A stretch of 48,323 nucleotides of DNA from Akkermansia muciniphila (GTDB lineage: Bacteria > Verrucomicrobiota > Verrucomicrobiia > Limisphaerales > SIAT01): the NCBI GenBank assembly GCA_945900775.1, contig CAMDJP010000018.1, forward strand, positions 1 through 48,323, given 5' to 3'. Under the pieces are notes generated by a model. That model was not told the DNA's origin. It did no database searches and saw only the letters and a program-made list of their open reading frames with translations. A program made the translations under genes and the position numbers. Shown piece by piece: positions 16,689 to 26,813 of the stretch (position 1 is its first letter; every line of letters starts with the position of its first letter).

Positions 16689-16976
16689 TTACTTGGTGCC
16701 GAGGATCGCGTCCTTGGCAGCCTTGGCGACGCGGAACTTCACGACGCGCTTGGCCTTGATATGAATCGCCTCGCCGGTGGCAGGGTTGCGACCCATGCGG
16801 GCCTTGCGGTTCACGAGCACCAGCTTGCCGAGGCCCGGCAGGGTGAAGGTGTTCTTGGCGTTCTTGTAAGCGAGACCAGCGATCTCTTCGAGAGCGTGGA
16901 CGGCTTGCTTCTTGGTGATGCCGACCTTCTCGGCGAGGGCGGAGGCGGTCTGGGACTTGGTCAGGGCTTTTGCCAT
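16689..16976 (-). CDS. hup: HU/IHF-family nucleoid DNA-binding protein
   Basis: A 95-residue histone-like protein. It has MAKALTKSQTASALAEKVGI, KQAVHALEEIAGLAYKNAKN and the beta-arm signature GRNPATGEAIHIKAK, followed by a C-terminal KFRVAKAAKDAI. HU dimers bend and compact DNA. The frame stays open far upstream only because it runs antisense to the kinase gene; the ATG at 16976 gives the family length. A strong terminator follows. The leader of about 60 bases has a plausible promoter. Confidence 0.95.
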   Translation of the reverse strand: MAKALTKSQTASALAEKVGITKKQAVHALEEIAGLAYKNAKNTFTLPGLGKLVLVNRKARMGRNPATGEAIHIKAKRVVKFRVAKAAKDAILGTK

Positions 16977-17034
16977 ATTGATTGGTTGATTAGGTTGCTG
17001 TAGTTCCTTGGTTTCGTCTTGCGACTTGTGCGTA

Positions 17035-17064
17035 TGTAAGGCGCTTCGCTTAGAGGGTGCAAGT
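17035..17064 (-). promoter_or_regulatory. Candidate promoter of the HU gene
   Basis: On the minus strand TTGCAC and TTACAT are spaced by 17 bases, placing a start about 50-60 bases before the HU ATG. The -10 is imperfect, so this is a candidate only. Confidence 0.35.
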
Positions 17065-17092
17065 GAAAAAAACGTTTTTGCTGAGATTTTTT

Positions 17093-17107
17093 CCGTTTTT
17101 AAAAACG
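17093..17107. other. Short palindrome between HU and kinase genes
   Basis: CCGTTTT, a single T, AAAACGG: 7-bp arms in the divergent region between the HU gene and the kinase operon. It could be an operator or a weak hairpin. No binding protein can be named. Confidence 0.35.
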
Positions 17108-17126
17108 GGCCTCGAGCGGACCGAAC

Positions 17127-18163
17127 TTGACTTGCAACGCGCTCGCCGCAAAGTATCCGACCGTGGAGAAAAAAGTCATCGATTGCGGGCTTCGCTACGA
17201 GATTGTCCGGCTCATCCACGCCGGCGGAATGGGTGTGGTGTACGAGGCCAAGCAGTTCGGTGTGCGCGAGTTCGTCAAGCGCGTGGCCATCAAACTCATC
17301 GGCGAAAAGCACGCGCGCGAACATCCGTTCGTCGAAGATTTCATCGGTGAAGCGCGGCTCGTCGCCGACTTGATCCACACCAACATCGTTCAGACCTATC
17401 ACCTCGGCCAGGCGGACGGGGGCCTGTTCATCGTGATGGAACTGGTGAACGGTGTGAACCTCCAGCAACTCCGCCAGCAGGCCGCTGACTACCGAGCGAT
17501 TATCCCTCGTGAACTGGCTGTGCTCATCACCAGCCGCGTCTGCCGCGGCCTTTCTTACGCTCACGCCAAAAGCGATCCGGACGGCGTGCCGCTGCACATC
17601 GTCCACCGCGACGTCTGCCCCAAGAATATCATGGTCGCCTTCGAAGGCGACGTGAAGCTCAGCGACTTCGGCGTCGCCAAGGCTCGCGGCTTCCTGAAGA
17701 ACGACGACGGCGAGGTGCGTGCCGGCAAGGTCGACTACATGAGCCCCGAGCAAGCCGACTACCAGCCCACCGATCCGCGCTCGGACCTCTTCTCCACCGG
17801 CGTGGTGCTCGCCCAACTCCTCGTCGGCTACAACATCTTCCGCGCCGCGAGCACTGATGCGTGCATCGAAAACATCCGTAAACTCCCCATCCCCGACTTC
17901 CGCAAACTCAGCAAACAGATTGACGACCGGCTGGACCACATTCTACAACGCGCCCTGCAACGCGACGTGAACCAACGCTACCAGTCCGCGAGCGAGATGC
18001 TCTACGACCTCGAACATTACATCTACCACGCCGGTTACGGCCCGACGAACGAGACGCTCGGCAAATACGTGCGAGACCTTTACCACAACAAGCCGGTTAT
18101 CATGAGCCGTCGGAAGACCGCTAGCCACCTGACGCAGACGCGTGTGCTCGTCAAAAAGAAAAA

Positions 18164-18167
<4 letters not shown>
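17127..18167 (+). CDS. Cytoplasmic Ser/Thr protein kinase (Hanks type) with atypical catalytic loop
   Basis: A kinase domain fills most of 346 residues. The glycine loop is LIHAGGMGVVYEA, VAIK gives the ATP-binding Lys (56), and GEARLVADL gives the alpha-C Glu (75). SDFGVAKA holds the DFG Asp (180), and MSPEQA is the APE-like site. The catalytic loop reads HRDVCPKN: the lysine normally two residues after the Asp is Cys (164), with a Lys two residues later. Related HRDVSPxN loops occur in other bacterial kinases, so it may still be active. There is no TM or sensor domain; the C-terminus is basic (KKKK). The start is uncertain: TTG 17127, or GTG 17163. It overlaps the next gene by four bases. 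Confidence 0.88.
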
Positions 18168-19053
<886 letters not shown>

Positions 19054-19054
<1 letters not shown>

Positions 19055-19914
19055 TGGCTCCGCCCGCGATTCCCCTGCCCTACCGCGGACGCCTCGCGCC
19101 TTCGCCGACAGGCCATCTTCATCTCGGCCACGCGCGCACCTTCTGGATTGCACAAGAGAGAGCGCGCCAGCGCGGCGGTTCCCTGATTCTTCGAAATGAA
19201 GACCTCGACGGACCGCGCTGCAAACCAGAGTTCGCCCGTGCCGCGCTCGAGGATTTGAAGTGGTTCGGGTTCAACTGGAGCGAAGGGCCGGATTGGGGTG
19301 GCCCGTTTGCTTCCTACAACCAAAGCGAACGTATCCCCCATTATCGCGCCGCCTTCGAACAACTTTGGGCCAGTGGTTTCATCTACCCCTGCATCTGCTC
19401 GCGAAAGGATATCCAGCAAGCCGCCACCGCGCCGCATGCCGAAGATGGCGAACCGATCTACCCTGGCACGTGCCGACCGAAGGAAAGCTCCACGCTCACC
19501 AAAGACCTGCCGACCAAGACTCAGGCGAACTGGCGATTCCGCGTGACTGACGGCGAGGCGGTGGAATTCGTGGACGGTCGCTCCGGCCCGCAACGGTTCA
19601 TCGCGGGTCACGATTTTGGCGACTTCCCCGTCTGGCGTCACGACGACCTCCCGAGCTATCAACTCGCGGTGGTGGTGGATGACGCCGCGATGCGAATTAC
19701 CGACGTGGTGCGAGGCGAGGACCTGCTCCCTTCCACTGCCCGCCAACTCCTGCTCTACCATGCGCTCGGCCTTACGCCACCCGCCTTTTATCACTGCCCT
19801 CTGATGAAGGATGAAAAAGGCGATCGCCTCGCCAAACGCCACGACGCACTCAGTCTGCGAAAATTGCGGGAAGAGGGCGCGACGCCGGAAGAACTGCGGC
19901 GCGACTGGGATTGA
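19054..19914 (+). CDS. gluQ: Glutamyl-queuosine tRNA(Asp) synthetase
   Basis: A truncated GluRS paralogue that attaches glutamate to queuosine at the wobble base of tRNA-Asp. The HIGH-like motif is PTGHLHLGHART near the start and the KMSKS-like motif is GDRLAKRHDA near the end. The zinc ligands CICSRKD and IYPGTCR match the GluQ-RS pattern. There is no anticodon-binding domain: 286 residues against about 470 in GluRS. The longer upstream frame is only read-through across aguB; the ATG at 19054 overlaps the aguB stop. It is convergent with the prepilin gene, 3 bases apart, with no terminator visible. Confidence 0.93.
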
Positions 19915-19917
19915 AGA

Positions 19918-20280
19918 CTACTTCGGCGCCTGCTCAGTGCTAGACGAATGCCCTTCGACGGAGCAGATGGGCGGTTCCTTGAGGGACTTCACCTCGTAGA
20001 TGCCGCCAGCCGGGCAGACAGGAATAATCTTGCCCTTGAGATACTCGGCCGCCTCCTCGAGCGTCACGGATGCGCTCGATGGTTTACGATTCTCGATCGC
20101 CCAAAGCTGCATGGCGCCGTCGATATTTTGAAGGTTCGCGATACAAGCGTTGCGCTGAGCTATTTCGCGCGACTTGATTACGTTCGGCACCGCGACCGCC
20201 GCGAGCAGGCCAATAATCATGACCACAATCATGATCTCGACCAGTGTGAATCCGCTCTGTTTTGAAAACTGAATCTTCAT
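19918..20280 (-). CDS. Type IV pilin-like / pseudopilin protein
   Basis: A 120-residue prepilin. It has a short leader, the cleavage site SGFTLVEIMIVVMIIGLLAA with Glu at +5, and one helix. A small domain with two cysteines (CIANLQNIDGAMQLWAIE and PVCPAGG) follows. It resembles the GspG/PilE-like proteins common in Verrucomicrobiota. AGGA four to five bases before the ATG is a fair Shine-Dalgarno. It stands alone, not in the gsp operon, which lacks gspG. It might supply a major pseudopilin in trans, but many such proteins exist per genome. Confidence 0.85.
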   Translation of the reverse strand: MKIQFSKQSGFTLVEIMIVVMIIGLLAAVAVPNVIKSREIAQRNACIANLQNIDGAMQLWAIENRKPSSASVTLEEAAEYLKGKIIPVCPAGGIYEVKSLKEPPICSVEGHSSSTEQAPK

Positions 20281-20357
20281 AATTCCTCACTAACATTACG
20301 ACATAAACTCCGTTTCCTGTCCAATCTCATTTTCGGACGGAACGCAGCGGTGAAAGG

Positions 20358-21323
20358 TTACTTTGCAAGGTGGCACGCCGCCCAGTGACCCGACGCGACC
20401 TCGCGCAGCAGCGGCAACTCCACCTTGCAACGCGCCTCGGCGATAGGGCAGCGCGGGTGGAAGGGGCAGCCGCTAGGAGGATTGATTGGCGAAGGGACGT
20501 CGCCCGGCAGCACGATGCGCTGGCGCTTCAAGTCTGGATCCACCACCGGCACCGCCGAGATTAGTGCCTGCGTGTAGGGGTGCTTCGGGTCGCGGCACAC
20601 CTTCTTCGACTCCGAAATCTCCACCACCCTACCGAGGTACATCACCGCCACGCGCCGGCTGATGTGCTCCACCACCGCCAGGTCGTGTGCGATAAAGAGA
20701 TACGCCAAGCCCTTCTGCACCTGCAGGTCTTTCAGCAGATTGATAATCTGAGCCTGCACGGAAACATCGAGTGCGCTTACCGGTTCGTCACAAACAATCA
20801 ACTGCGGCTCCACCGCCAGTGCGCGAGCGATGCCGATGCGCTGGCGCTGACCACCGCTAAACTCGTGTGGGTAACGCTGCACGTGGATTGGGTCGAGCCC
20901 GACCGCCTGCAGCAACTCCTTCACACGCGCCTCGCGAGTATCGTCGTCCACCGCCAACTTGTGGATGTCGATCGCTTCGCCAATAATTTCACCGACAGTC
21001 ATCCGCGGGTTTAGAGATCCATACGGATCCTGGAAAATCATCTGGAACTTCCGGCGGCGGCGACGCAGTTCCGCGCCGCCGAGCTTTGTGATTTCCTCGC
21101 CCTCGAATGAAACCGTGCCCGCCGTCGGCTCGATGAGCCGGATGATTGCACGGCCAAGCGTCGTCTTGCCGCAGCCACTCTCGCCCACCAAACCGAGCGT
21201 CTCGCCCGGCGCCACTTCAAGGCTCACCCCATCCACCGCCTTCACATACGCACGCACGCGGCTCAACAGCCCGTGGTTCACTGGGAAATAGACTTTAAGA
21301 TTTTGAACTTGGAGGAGGCTCAT
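20358..21323 (-). CDS. oppF: Oligopeptide ABC transporter ATP-binding protein OppF
   Basis: An ABC ATPase of 321 residues: Walker A GESGCGKT (47-54), signature [14 protein letters not shown], Walker [13 protein letters not shown], switch His in [11 protein letters not shown]. The C-terminal oligopeptide/dipeptide extension has [15 protein letters not shown], the cysteine cluster of OppD/F-type ATPases. The start is the ATG at 21323 ([10 protein letters not shown]); the longer frame upstream lies in oppD. Last gene of oppB-C-D-F, powering peptide uptake at the inner membrane. Confidence 0.93.
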   Translation of the reverse strand: MSLLQVQNLKVYFPVNHGLLSRVRAYVKAVDGVSLEVAPGETLGLVGESGCGKTTLGRAIIRLIEPTAGTVSFEGEEITKLGGAELRRRRRKFQMIFQDPYGSLNPRMTVGEIIGEAIDIHKLAVDDDTREARVKELLQAVGLDPIHVQRYPHEFSGGQRQRIGIARALAVEPQLIVCDEPVSALDVSVQAQIINLLKDLQVQKGLAYLFIAHDLAVVEHISRRVAVMYLGRVVEISESKKVCRDPKHPYTQALISAVPVVDPDLKRQRIVLPGDVPSPINPPSGCPFHPRCPIAEARCKVELPLLREVASGHWAACHLAK

Positions 21324-21342
21324 CGCGACAGCAAAAGAAAGT

Positions 21343-22302
21343 TCATTTGTTCCAAAGCGGACAGCGCACCCAATGACCCGGCTCGACCTCGACCAGCTCA
21401 GGCATCTGCACCTTGCACTCAGCCTGCGCCTTCGGACAGCGCGGATGGAATCGGCATCCGCTCGGGAACGCGCCCGGTGCCGGTACCGTGCCGGAAATCG
21501 CGCGCAACCGGTCCGGCTCACCGCCGATGGCCGGCACCGAATCCATCAACGCCCGCGTGTAAGGATGCAGCGGTCGCTGGAGCAGCGCGCGCGCCGGCGC
21601 CACCTCCACCACCTGCCCCGCGTACATCACCGCCACGCGATCGGCCAACTCGCCCACGATGCCGAAGTTGTGAGTGATGAGCAAGATGCTCATGCCGATC
21701 CGCTGCTTTAGATCGCGCAGTAGGTCAAGAATCTGGGCCTGGATGGTCACATCCAGCGCCGTCGTCGGCTCGTCGGCGATGAGCAGTTTTGGATGCGAAG
21801 CCAGCGCCATGGCAATCATCACGCGCTGTTGCATGCCGCCGGACATCTGGTGCGGATAATCGCGGATGCGCGACTCGGGCGCGGGGATGCCAACGAGCTT
21901 GAGTAAACGAATCACCTCGTCATCCGTCGCCACCTCCGGCCGGTGCAGCTGGAGCGATTCCTTAATCTGATTACCAACGCGGAAGACCGGATTCAGCGAC
22001 GCGCCCGGTTCCTGAAAAATATAGCTCACCACCCCGCCACGGATTTCGCGAAGTGGACCATTCCCCATCCGCAGCACATCGCGGCCGTTCAGCAGGATCT
22101 CGCCATCGACATAATGCGCCGGCGGCGTCGGGACGAGGCGTGCGATCGAAAGTGCCGTGAGGCTCTTGCCACAGCCGCTCTCGCCCACAAGGCAGAGAGT
22201 CTCGCCCGCCTCGATATCAATAGAGACGCCGTCCACCGCGCGCACGGCGTCGCGGCCAACACCGAATTCGATCTTGAGATTTTTAATCGCGAGCAGCGGC
22301 AT
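21343..22302 (-). CDS. oppD: Oligopeptide ABC transporter ATP-binding protein OppD
   Basis: A 319-residue ABC ATPase: Walker A GESGCGKS (40-47), Q-loop [13 protein letters not shown], signature [15 protein letters not shown], Walker [13 protein letters not shown] and His-switch ITHNFGIV. The C-terminal [15 protein letters not shown] marks the oligopeptide subfamily. It follows oppC by 36 bases and precedes oppF by 19. It forms the ATPase heterodimer with OppF. Confidence 0.93.
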   Translation of the reverse strand: MPLLAIKNLKIEFGVGRDAVRAVDGVSIDIEAGETLCLVGESGCGKSLTALSIARLVPTPPAHYVDGEILLNGRDVLRMGNGPLREIRGGVVSYIFQEPGASLNPVFRVGNQIKESLQLHRPEVATDDEVIRLLKLVGIPAPESRIRDYPHQMSGGMQQRVMIAMALASHPKLLIADEPTTALDVTIQAQILDLLRDLKQRIGMSILLITHNFGIVGELADRVAVMYAGQVVEVAPARALLQRPLHPYTRALMDSVPAIGGEPDRLRAISGTVPAPGAFPSGCRFHPRCPKAQAECKVQMPELVEVEPGHWVRCPLWNK

Positions 22303-22338
22303 ATCGATCAGCTTGGGCGGAATGATGTCATTACGACT

Positions 22339-23433
22339 TCAATTTGATTTCGTATCGGCCGCGTCTCTTAACCCATCACCGAGAAAGTTGAAAGCGAGAA
22401 CGGTCACGAAGATGGCCGCGCCGGGCGCCAACAGCCACGGATAGCTCTGGAGGTGTTCGGTGTTCTGCGCGGCGGTGAGCATGTTGCCCCAACTCGCGTC
22501 CGGTTCCTGGATGCCGACGCTCAGATAGCTCAGCACCACTTCGCCGAGGATGTAGTAGGGCACACTCAGCGTTGCGGCGACGATGACGTACGAAAGCGTA
22601 TTCGGCAGGATGTGCCGCACGATAATTCGCCACGTCGGTAGCCCGAGAGCGCGCGCCGCAAGCACGAACTGACGTTCGCGCAGCGAGAGCGTCATCCCGC
22701 GGATCACCCGCGCCATGCTCGCCCAGCCGATGAAACTCAGAATCACCACGATGAGCAGGTACACATGCGTCGAGCTGAGATTGGGCGGGAACGTTGCGCG
22801 CAGCGACAGGATTAGATACAGGCCGGGGATGGACATGATCAACTCACACAGGCGCATGATGAGCGTGTCCGTCCGCCCGCCGAAGTAGCCCGAGATGCCG
22901 CCGATGAACATCCCAGCGCTGAACGAAAGCGCGATACCGACGAGACCGATTGAGAGTGAAACCTGAGACCCGTAAAGGATGCGCGAAAAGATGTCCCGCC
23001 CGAACTGGTCGGTGCCGAAAAGGAAGATTGGATGGGTCGACTCGCCAGTGCCGAAGAAATGCACCCTGGTCGGGATGAGCCAAAAGAGCTTGTACGGATC
23101 ACCGCGCACGAAAAACTGGACCGGCTTTACGTCGTCGCGACGGGCCTTGTACACGAACGGCCCCGCTTTCACCTGTTCGTATCGGGGCACGACAAGCCAC
23201 CAGCCTTGAATGCGCGGGATTGTTGGTGGATGAAAGAAACGTTCGCGGTCTTGGCGTTCATGGTCACTGGGCGCAACGAAACCGGCGAACAACGCGAACG
23301 CGTAAAGACCAACGAGAATCCACGCGCCCGCCATCGCGAACCGGCGACGGCGCAAACGCTCCCAGAAGAGTTGCCACGGTGTACGCGGCCGACGTGCCGC
23401 GGGATTATTCGTGGTGTCGATCGGCGAGCTCAT
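22339..23433 (-). CDS. oppC: Oligopeptide ABC transporter permease OppC
   Basis: A 364-residue permease. TM1 is FAMAGAWILVGLYAFALFAG. An enlarged first periplasmic stretch of about 80 residues follows (APSDHERQDRERFF to GTGESTHPIFL), then the OppC core FGTDQFGRDIFSRILYG. The EAA-like loop is RALGLPTWRIIVRHILPN. The long extracytoplasmic segment recalls the YejE type of OppC. The ATG at 23433 overlaps the oppB stop (ATGA). Confidence 0.92.
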   Translation of the reverse strand: MSSPIDTTNNPAARRPRTPWQLFWERLRRRRFAMAGAWILVGLYAFALFAGFVAPSDHERQDRERFFHPPTIPRIQGWWLVVPRYEQVKAGPFVYKARRDDVKPVQFFVRGDPYKLFWLIPTRVHFFGTGESTHPIFLFGTDQFGRDIFSRILYGSQVSLSIGLVGIALSFSAGMFIGGISGYFGGRTDTLIMRLCELIMSIPGLYLILSLRATFPPNLSSTHVYLLIVVILSFIGWASMARVIRGMTLSLRERQFVLAARALGLPTWRIIVRHILPNTLSYVIVAATLSVPYYILGEVVLSYLSVGIQEPDASWGNMLTAAQNTEHLQSYPWLLAPGAAIFVTVLAFNFLGDGLRDAADTKSN

Positions 23434-24398
23434 TCCTTCAAACGGATACGAGGGTCGCTCCATGCAAGCAGGATATCCGCAATGAAATTGCCTGCGACCA
23501 GCAGGCCCGTAGCCATCACCACCGTGGCAACAACGAGCGGGTAATCTTTCGCGTTAAGCGCCTCGAGCGTGAGCCGGCCGAGACCGGGCCAAGCCATGAT
23601 ATTTTCTACGATGAACGCGCCGCTCAGCAATCCTGCCAACGAGTAGCCGAAGATGGTGAGCAACGGATTGATCGCGTTGCGCAAGGCGTGCTTGTAGACC
23701 ACCCAGCCTTCGCTCAGTCCTTTCGCGCGTGCGGCGGTCACGTAATCGGCGCGAAGCGTGTCGAGTAGGTTGGATCGCATCTGCCGCATGATGCCCGCAA
23801 GCGAACTAGCTGCTAGCACCACCGCCGGCAGGATTAGGTGATGACAGCGGTCGCGGAACTGCTCCCAACCGCTCAACGTGTCGTGCAGCGAACTTTGCGC
23901 CCCACCAACAGGAAACCAGCCGGTGGCGTAAGCGAAGAGTAGCGCGAGTAGCGCCAGCAACACTTCTGGAATCGAAAGACCGAGGAAAGCGATGCCGGCG
24001 CAGAAACGGTCCACCCACGAATCTTTCTTCACCGCCGCCCAGATGCCGAGCGGCAGGGCCACGGCCCATGTGATGATTGTGGCAGCCAGCGAGAGCAGAA
24101 AGGTATTCCAGAGCCGAGAGCCAATCAGTTCCGTGGCGGGGACCTTGTAGGCCATCGAGTAGCCGAGGTCGCCCTGCAACGCGTTCTTGAGCCAGTAGAA
24201 ATACTGCACGTGCCACGGCTGGTCGAGATGCCACTTCGCGCGTAACTCGACGAGCTTCTGCGGGGTGACTTGCGGGTTGTTTTCCAACGCCGTGTAGTAA
24301 TCTCCCGGCGTCATGGACATCAGCAGGAAGGTGAGCAGCGAGACGCCGAGCAAAATCGGGATGAGATGCGTGAAACGCTTCAAGACAAATGACCACAT
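23430..24398 (-). CDS. oppB: Oligopeptide ABC transporter permease OppB
   Basis: A 322-residue permease beginning MWSFVLKRFTHLIPILLGVS, the typical OppB/DppB N-terminus. It has six TM segments, GDLGYSM before the core, and the EAA loop ARAKGLSEGWVVYKHALRN. First gene of this cluster, divergent from the mqnD-like gene. A perfect TTGACA lies only 19 bases before the ATG and is too close to serve this start; the promoter is not clear. No binding protein gene accompanies this cluster. Confidence 0.92.
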   Translation of the reverse strand: MWSFVLKRFTHLIPILLGVSLLTFLLMSMTPGDYYTALENNPQVTPQKLVELRAKWHLDQPWHVQYFYWLKNALQGDLGYSMAYKVPATELIGSRLWNTFLLSLAATIITWAVALPLGIWAAVKKDSWVDRFCAGIAFLGLSIPEVLLALLALLFAYATGWFPVGGAQSSLHDTLSGWEQFRDRCHHLILPAVVLAASSLAGIMRQMRSNLLDTLRADYVTAARAKGLSEGWVVYKHALRNAINPLLTIFGYSLAGLLSGAFIVENIMAWPGLGRLTLEALNAKDYPLVVATVVMATGLLVAGNFIADILLAWSDPRIRLKE

Positions 24399-24491
24399 AG
24401 CTGCGTGGGTAGCAGCGTGTCAAAAAACAGCGGCTCTTGGCCAGTTTGTTTTGGTTCGACTTTCACTGCTCACATCCCAACATCACGGTGT

Positions 24492-25343
24492 ATGGCGCAA
24501 CAAACGCTCACGCTCGGTCATTCGCCCGACCCGGACGACGCCTTCATGTTCTACGGGCTGGCCAAGGAACGAATTCCGACGCATGGCTTCCGGTTCGAGC
24601 ACATCCTGCAGGACATCCAGACGCTCAACGAGCGCGCCACGCGCGGCGAGCTCGACATCTCGGCCATCAGCATCCACGCCTACGCCTACGTGAGCGACCA
24701 GTACGCCCTGCTCCCGAGCGGTGCCAGCATGGGCGACGGCTACGGACCGATGCTCGTGGCGAAACAGAAGTTCTCCCGCGAAGAAATCGCCGGCAAAACA
24801 ATTGCCGTGCCAGGCACGATGACGAGCGCCTTCCTCGCCCTCCAACTCTGGCTTGGAAAACCGGCGAAGGAGTTTAATTACGTCGTCGTGCCATTCGACC
24901 AAATCTTCAAGGCTGTGCGCGAAGGCGTCGCTGACGTCGGCCTCATCATCCACGAAGGCCAGCTCACGTTCCAGAACGAGCAGCTCGTCTGCTCCGCAGA
25001 CCTCGGCGTCTGGTGGGGCCAGGAGAACGACGGCCTGCCGCTGCCGCTCGGCGGGAACGTCATCCACAAGCGATTCGAGCCGGCGGTGCGCAAGACTCTC
25101 TCGAACATCCTCACCGCCAGTATCCAGTACAGCCTCGACCACCGGCCGGAGGCCGTGCAGCACGCGCTCCAATACGCGCGCGACATGGGTCGCGATCTCG
25201 CCGACAAATTCGTCGGCATGTACGTAAACCACTGGACACTCGACTACGGGGAGAAAGGTCGCGAGTCGATTCGCCGCTTCCTCAGCCAGGCCCACGAACG
25301 CGGCCTAATTCCCCACCGGCAGGAACTCGAGTTTGTTGCCTGA
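24492..25343 (+). CDS. mqnD: MqnD-like 1,4-dihydroxy-6-naphthoate synthase
   Basis: The protein has the MqnA/MqnD periplasmic-binding-protein-like fold without a signal peptide. It opens with LTLGHSPDPDDAFMFYGLAK, a motif close to the MqnD signature. It continues with ELDISAISIHAYAYVSDQYA, VPGTMTSAFLAL and ADVGLIIHEGQLTF, with the conserved His in IIHE. MqnD turns cyclic dehypoxanthine futalosine into 1,4-dihydroxy-6-naphthoate on the futalosine route to menaquinone. The start is the ATG at 24492 (283 residues). No other mqn gene is in the window, so the exact substrate is not proven; the family also includes uncharacterised members. Confidence 0.78.
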   Translation: MAQQTLTLGHSPDPDDAFMFYGLAKERIPTHGFRFEHILQDIQTLNERATRGELDISAISIHAYAYVSDQYALLPSGASMGDGYGPMLVAKQKFSREEIAGKTIAVPGTMTSAFLALQLWLGKPAKEFNYVVVPFDQIFKAVREGVADVGLIIHEGQLTFQNEQLVCSADLGVWWGQENDGLPLPLGGNVIHKRFEPAVRKTLSNILTASIQYSLDHRPEAVQHALQYARDMGRDLADKFVGMYVNHWTLDYGEKGRESIRRFLSQAHERGLIPHRQELEFVA

Positions 25344-25415
25344 AACGAACTGGCGCAGCCGAATTTCCCCTTTTGATTTGGTTGAGGCCGTTTTACGCTC
25401 CGCGTGAATCGCCTT

Positions 25416-26813
25416 ATGGCTGTGAGATTTTTTAATACTCTCTCCCGCTCGGTAGAGGAGTTCGCGCCGGCTGACCGCCAATCGGTCGGAATGTACTGCT
25501 GCGGGCCGACCGTCCACGACTTCGCACACATCGGCAACTTCCGCACCTTCGTCTTCGCCGACCTGGTGCGTCGTTTCCTCGAGTTCCGCGGCTTCGCGGT
25601 GCGGCACGTGATGAACATCACGGACGTTGAAGACAAAATCATCCGGCGCGTCCGCGAAGCGGGAACAACGCTACGCGAGTTCACTGGGAAGTACGAGGCA
25701 GCCTTCCTCGATGACCTGCGCATGCTCGGCTGCCAACCCGCGCACCACACGCCGCGTGCCACCGAGTACATCGCCGAGATGGTGGATCTCATAGCCCAAC
25801 TCATCGCTCGTGGCATCGCCTATCAGGCGGCGGATGGCTCGGTCTACTTCAGTATCGAGAAGTACCGCGGCTGCGGCTGCAAGTACGGCCAACTCGTAAA
25901 TCTCAACTTCGACGAGATGCGCGTGGGCGAGCGCGTGGCGTGCGACGAGTACGAGAAGGAATCGCTAGCCGACTTCGCGCTCTGGAAAGCGCGTGCGCCC
26001 GAGGATGGTGAAGTTTTCTGGCCGAGTCCCTGGGGTGAAGGCCGACCCGGCTGGCACATTGAGTGCAGTGCGATGAGCATGAAGCTGCTCGGGCCGAGCT
26101 TCGACCTGCACCTCGGCGGCGAGGATCTCGCCTTCCCACACCACGAGGACGAGATTGCCCAGAGCGAGGGCGCGACGGGTCAGCCATTCGTCCGGCACTG
26201 GATGCATGGCGCGCACCTGCTCGTCGAGGGGAAGAAGATGAGCAAGAGCCTCGGGAACTTCTTCACCCTGCGCGACCTCCTGGCGAAGGGCTTCACCGGC
26301 CGCGAGATTCGCTACCTGCTGCTCACCGCTCATTATCGCGACTCGTTCAACTTCACGCTCGACGGCCTCGCCGGCGCACGCACGGCACTCGCGCGCATCG
26401 ACGAATGCCTCGCCAAGCTGCGCGAAGTCTCGGGCGTTTCCAGCGCGCAGCCAGACGCCGTCGTACTCGAGAAGTTCGCCACCGCGCTCGATGACGATCT
26501 GAACGTCTCCGCTGCGTGGGCGGTCGTCTTCGACTGGGTGCGCGACCTTAACCGCGCGCTAGCGGCGAATGCGCTTTCGCCCGCGCAAGCCGCCGCCGCG
26601 CTCCTCGCATGGCAGCGGATGGATAGCATGGTGGCGATTGGCGCGAAGCCGGAGTCGGAGGTTCCGTCGGAGTTGCTCGCGCTACTCCAGGAGCGAGACG
26701 CCGTCCGGAAGGCGAAGGATTTCAAACGCTCCGACGCCATCCGCGACGAGCTGAAGGCCAAGGGCTGGACCATCGAGGACACGCCGAAGGGCGCAAAGTT
26801 AAAGAAGCTTTGA
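25416..26813 (+). CDS. cysS: Cysteinyl-tRNA synthetase CysS
   Basis: Charges tRNA-Cys. Class I motifs: MYCCGPTVHDFAHIGNFR holds a zinc Cys and HIGN (38-41). GWHIECSAMSMK and HHEDEIAQSE supply the other zinc ligands, and KKMSKSLGNFF is the KMSKS loop near residue 274. The C-terminal DALR/anticodon part ends with DAIRDELKAKGW, the standard CysRS tail. 465 residues from the ATG at 25416; a GTG four codons upstream is possible. It is coupled to tmk by a four-base overlap. Confidence 0.96.
   Translation: MAVRFFNTLSRSVEEFAPADRQSVGMYCCGPTVHDFAHIGNFRTFVFADLVRRFLEFRGFAVRHVMNITDVEDKIIRRVREAGTTLREFTGKYEAAFLDDLRMLGCQPAHHTPRATEYIAEMVDLIAQLIARGIAYQAADGSVYFSIEKYRGCGCKYGQLVNLNFDEMRVGERVACDEYEKESLADFALWKARAPEDGEVFWPSPWGEGRPGWHIECSAMSMKLLGPSFDLHLGGEDLAFPHHEDEIAQSEGATGQPFVRHWMHGAHLLVEGKKMSKSLGNFFTLRDLLAKGFTGREIRYLLLTAHYRDSFNFTLDGLAGARTALARIDECLAKLREVSGVSSAQPDAVVLEKFATALDDDLNVSAAWAVVFDWVRDLNRALAANALSPAQAAAALLAWQRMDSMVAIGAKPESEVPSELLALLQERDAVRKAKDFKRSDAIRDELKAKGWTIEDTPKGAKLKKL

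Noticed and set aside
16977..17939. Long N-terminal extension of the HU frame (416 codons in total)
   Set aside because: Only the last 95 codons match HU. The upstream part is exactly antisense to the conserved kinase and has no family features.
24400..24423. TTGACA plus GCTGC/GCAGC inverted repeat before oppB
   Set aside because: The perfect -35-like hexamer is only 19 bases from the oppB ATG, so its -10 would fall on the start codon; not usable for this start.
24483..25295. 270-codon minus-strand frame over the mqnD-like gene
   Set aside because: Antisense frame rich in Glu/Val/Arg; the plus strand has MqnD motifs.
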